This document shows, piece after piece, positions 63,773 to 64,000 of a stretch of DNA of 64,000 bases (position 1 is its first letter; every line of letters begins with the position of its first letter). This DNA comes from Caulobacter sp. 602-1 (GTDB lineage Bacteria > Pseudomonadota > Alphaproteobacteria > Caulobacterales > Caulobacteraceae). Made by a program: the position numbers and the translations under genes. The notes under the pieces are model-generated. The model was not told where the DNA came from. It did no database searches and was given only the letters and a program-made list of their open reading frames with translations. The DNA is taken from the NCBI RefSeq assembly GCF_003931565.1, contig NZ_RRYI01000010.1, positions 102,230 to 166,229 on the forward strand, in the 5' to 3' direction.

Positions 63773-64000
63773 GGTCATGCGTTTTCATCCTCACGCGGCG
63801 CGGCCGCTGAAGGCGTGTGGGGAGGCGACGGAGCGGCCGGGCGAACCCGGAGACCGTGAGGTTTGTTTTTGTTTCGGCTCGCTTGACCGCTCCGCCAGGC
63901 TGTTCTTGCCCGTGAGGTCGGGAGGCGTGAGCGTTGTCTGCTCGGGTCCCCGTTTACCCCCGGACGGGCGCGGACCAAGTCGATCGGCTACATCCGTCTC
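63773..64000. other. Right edge region, no clear gene
   Basis: 228 bp without a convincing gene. The minus frame ending with TGA at 63791-63793 is open to the edge (69 codons, with TLTPPDLTGKNSLAERSSEP), and a different minus frame (63775-63978) is open too. The first could be the C-terminal end of a gene lying further right. The sequence alone does not decide. Confidence 0.3.

Overview
The window is chromosomal DNA from an alphaproteobacterium of the Caulobacter group. It is densely coded, GC-rich and has the usual high third-position GC. The main evidence for the group is a set of cell-cycle genes typical of Caulobacterales: adjacent divK and pleD (26776-27156 and 25415-26779), the division-site ATPase mipZ (42048-42884) and the polarity factor spmX (58943-60268). 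No insertion sequence, prophage, CRISPR array, rRNA operon or replication origin was seen. The only tRNA is tRNA-Leu(GAG).

Layout. 1-4700: membrane-anchored and secreted proteins around gatCA (transamidosome) and ruvX. 4.8-9.8 kb: pyrB with a dihydroorotase-like partner that lacks its metal ligands, a membrane protein, plsY and dprA; pyrB/pyrC and plsY/dprA are translationally coupled. 9.9-17.8 kb: a TPR-methyltransferase, a TonB-like protein, topA and rnr. 17.8-25.3 kb: an SGNH esterase, an aminotransferase, a small ion channel, an M20D amidohydrolase, a NUDIX hydrolase, rpmG and a GH28 pectinase-like enzyme; with the esterase this suggests use of plant polysaccharide. 25.4-30.1 kb: pleD and divK (c-di-GMP and cell-fate signalling), a HAD/ROK pair and dinB. 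30.4-33.1 kb: the clpS-clpA proteolysis operon. 33.1-41.9 kb: a BLUF photoreceptor, HIT protein, FemAB-like, glycerophosphodiesterase and Rid proteins, a phasin, a D,D-carboxypeptidase with SPOR domain, an aminotransferase and a membrane J-protein. 42-44.5 kb: mipZ, panC, DUF1489. 44.5-48.6 kb: a gene-poor, accessory-looking stretch with only a TraB/GumN-type protein and a DUF418 protein. 48.6-58.8 kb: leucine/isovalerate degradation (3-methylcrotonyl-CoA carboxylase subunits, methylglutaconyl-CoA hydratase, isovaleryl-CoA dehydrogenase), interrupted by a DUF3667 protein, an NTE-like patatin and trans-aconitate methyltransferase. 58.9-63.8 kb: spmX with a visible sigma-54 promoter, mgtE, tRNA-Leu, a FliN-like protein and lipB.

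The most unusual signals are non-coding. (1) A composite repeat occurs at four loci in the same internal order: an AGCCTG/CAGGCT hairpin, a 10-15 nt linker, then a second hairpin whose arms change together while the core (G[C/G]CGAAACCG, 4-5 nt, CACTTTCG[G/C]C) hardly changes. (2) A self-contained short unit at 57.38-57.58 kb has a 12-nt ribosome-binding site, a 22-codon ORF and a strong terminator. (3) A perfect 14-bp hairpin sits 17 nt before the isovaleryl-CoA dehydrogenase start codon.

All calls come from reading the sequence and from family knowledge; no database search was run.
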